Shown here piece after piece: positions 63,025 through 64,000 of a stretch of 64,000 nt of DNA. How positions within the stretch are numbered: position 1 is the stretch's first letter; every line of letters starts with the position of its first letter. The notes beneath the pieces were generated by a model. The model was not told the origin of the DNA and ran no database searches. It worked only from the letters and a program-made list of their open reading frames with translations. A program made the position numbers and the translations under genes. Source of the stretch: Acinetobacter sp. ANC 4470 (GTDB taxonomy: Bacteria; Pseudomonadota; Gammaproteobacteria; Pseudomonadales; Moraxellaceae); the NCBI RefSeq assembly GCF_002135335.1, contig NZ_NEGC01000001.1:620001-684000 (forward strand). The letters are read 5' to 3'.

Positions 63025-64000
63025 TTATTGCTGTTCCAAATAGCTTTTTAAACACGGTGAAAAGAACAAATTACCACGGTAAAAACCTTGTGCTGTTTTA
63101 CTGACCACCAACAACCATAACATCACCAATATCACCGCCAAAGCATAAGCAATAGACTGGATAAAACTGACGTGGATCTGTTGCCCCAAATTCAAGACTG
63201 CAAGGGTTAATACCCCCCAATGGAAAAGTTAAACCCCACCATCCCAAGTTAAAGGGCAAATCTGTTTTAGCCTGTTTCAAAGTAGTTAAAACAGCTATAC
63301 CTAACCACCACACTGCAAAAGCCAGTAACAGCATACTAGCCACGATACCTGCTTGCTGAAAAAATACACCTAAGCTTTGCATATTCACAGCTGCCAAAAC
63401 TTGCGGTGCTTGTGCACCCAGTACCAACAAGGCTAATGCACCTGTAGCAATCGGTCCCAATGCCAACCAACTGCTAATCGCCAACTCTTTGCTTGGCAAT
63501 TGATGCAGTGCCAAGCGCAGCATTAAAATGGTTAAAATTGCAAAAGCGGGCAATACTGAAATACCCCATAGCACATAGCTCCCAACCAAAATACCTACCG
63601 CTTGCTGACCCACCGCAATATGTGGCAGCAACAAACCACCAGAAGTTGCCGCAACCTCACAGGCCACAATCGGCAATAACCACACTGCTGTCATACTATG
63701 TAATTGATGCTCCTGCCGACTGAACATACAAAATGGCACAATCCAAGCAATAGCAACCGCAAGCAATACATCGACATACCACAACATCTGCGCCAACTGA
63801 ATCACCCAATCACCATATAAGTGAATTCCAAACTTGAACAAGCCATTAATAATGGTCGCAAGTGCCATCGGAATGGCACCTAAAAACAGACTCATACTGG
63901 CATGAGAAAAAATCTGTTTGGCTTCAGTCGGATAAATCAGCCAACGTAGCCCATATAAAATACAAAAAGTCATAAACCATAAAATATTCAAATGCCATAA
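63025..64000 (-). pseudogene. TDT-family transporter, frameshifted in a G6 tract and cut by the window edge
   Basis: The frame is open to the right edge, so the true start lies outside. Visible residues form about eight hydrophobic helices (MSLFLGAIPMALATIINGLF, LAISSWLALGPIATGALALL) typical of the TehA/SLAC1-type tellurite-resistance/dicarboxylate transporter family. After GWWGLTFPLG the frame breaks at six G (C6 at 63213-63218 on the plus strand). The current frame ends at 63098 with an unrelated tail. With one G removed, the family-like sequence continues as VLTLAVLNLGQQIHVSFIQS, a final helix, and a stop at 63025-63027. It is either a pseudogene, a phase-variable gene or a sequencing error. 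Confidence 0.75.

Noticed and set aside
1..64000. Search by eye for tRNA, rRNA, CRISPR arrays, phage or transposase genes
   Set aside because: No tRNA-like T-arm motifs in cloverleaf context, no regularly spaced repeats and no intact transposase or integrase were seen.

Overview
The window is a contiguous chromosomal segment of a low-GC gammaproteobacterium, almost certainly an Acinetobacter species. The reasons are the AT-rich base composition with short spacers, the many GNRA/UUCG-type hairpin terminators, and the gene content: a DesT/DesC/DesB-like fatty-acid desaturation locus, ubiG-mupP-yciK, dapA-bamC-purC, gshA-dsbB, an ssu operon with two binding proteins, and RcnB-like small secreted proteins. 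No tRNA, rRNA, CRISPR array, prophage or intact insertion sequence was seen. Most of the window is core housekeeping sequence, so the notable signals are small: intergenic RNAs, operators, very short genes and one broken gene.

Layout. 1-9.5 kb: azoR, a membrane GGDEF cyclase, a leftward run (ankyrin protein, outer-membrane protein, dsbD, glutathione S-transferase), an HPF/RaiA-type ribosome factor, a Tsx-like porin, a GNAT acetyltransferase and a phospholipase D-like protein. 9.5-18.8 kb: parE-yqiA, an alpha/beta hydrolase, gshA-dsbB, DUF924, a lipoprotein, DUF445 and DUF2798 proteins. 19-27.5 kb: argS with a SPOR protein, psd with a rhodanese, pncB, an isolated roadblock protein, a ribbon-helix-helix regulator with iteron-like repeats, dtd, an SCP2 protein and a small membrane protein. 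27.9-38.2 kb: serB and a divergent membrane protein, a BASS transporter, pncA, an MhpT-like transporter, dapA-bamC-purC, a candidate small RNA, and rarA. 38.4-49.6 kb: a PAS-GGDEF-EAL protein, a YcgN-like protein, a DUF1328 peptide, ampD-murJ, nadC, a 56-residue membrane peptide, rph, and the desaturase locus. 49.7-64 kb: dsbA, ubiG-mupP-yciK, a REP-like element, two RcnB-like genes, argA, the ssu operon, a TetR regulator, a nucleosidase, and a frameshifted TDT-family transporter that runs off the right edge.

Recurring functions. Periplasmic disulfide chemistry and glutathione recur (dsbD, dsbB, dsbA, gshA, GST). So does NAD metabolism (pncB, pncA, nadC), cyclic-di-GMP turnover (two proteins), envelope maintenance (murJ, ampD, mupP, bamC, SPOR protein, psd) and membrane-lipid adjustment (desB/C/T). 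The sulfonate operon encodes two lipoprotein binding proteins, the monooxygenase SsuD and the SsuBC transporter, but no SsuE flavin reductase.

I did not find a clear multi-gene novel system. The best candidates for something undescribed are: the roughly 130-nt RNA candidate between purC and rarA, which has its own sigma70-like promoter and terminator; the helically phased TTATCA repeats in front of the ribbon-helix-helix gene; three 18-bp operators in the desaturase divergent promoter; the G-tract frameshift in the TDT transporter; and several genes too short for routine calling.
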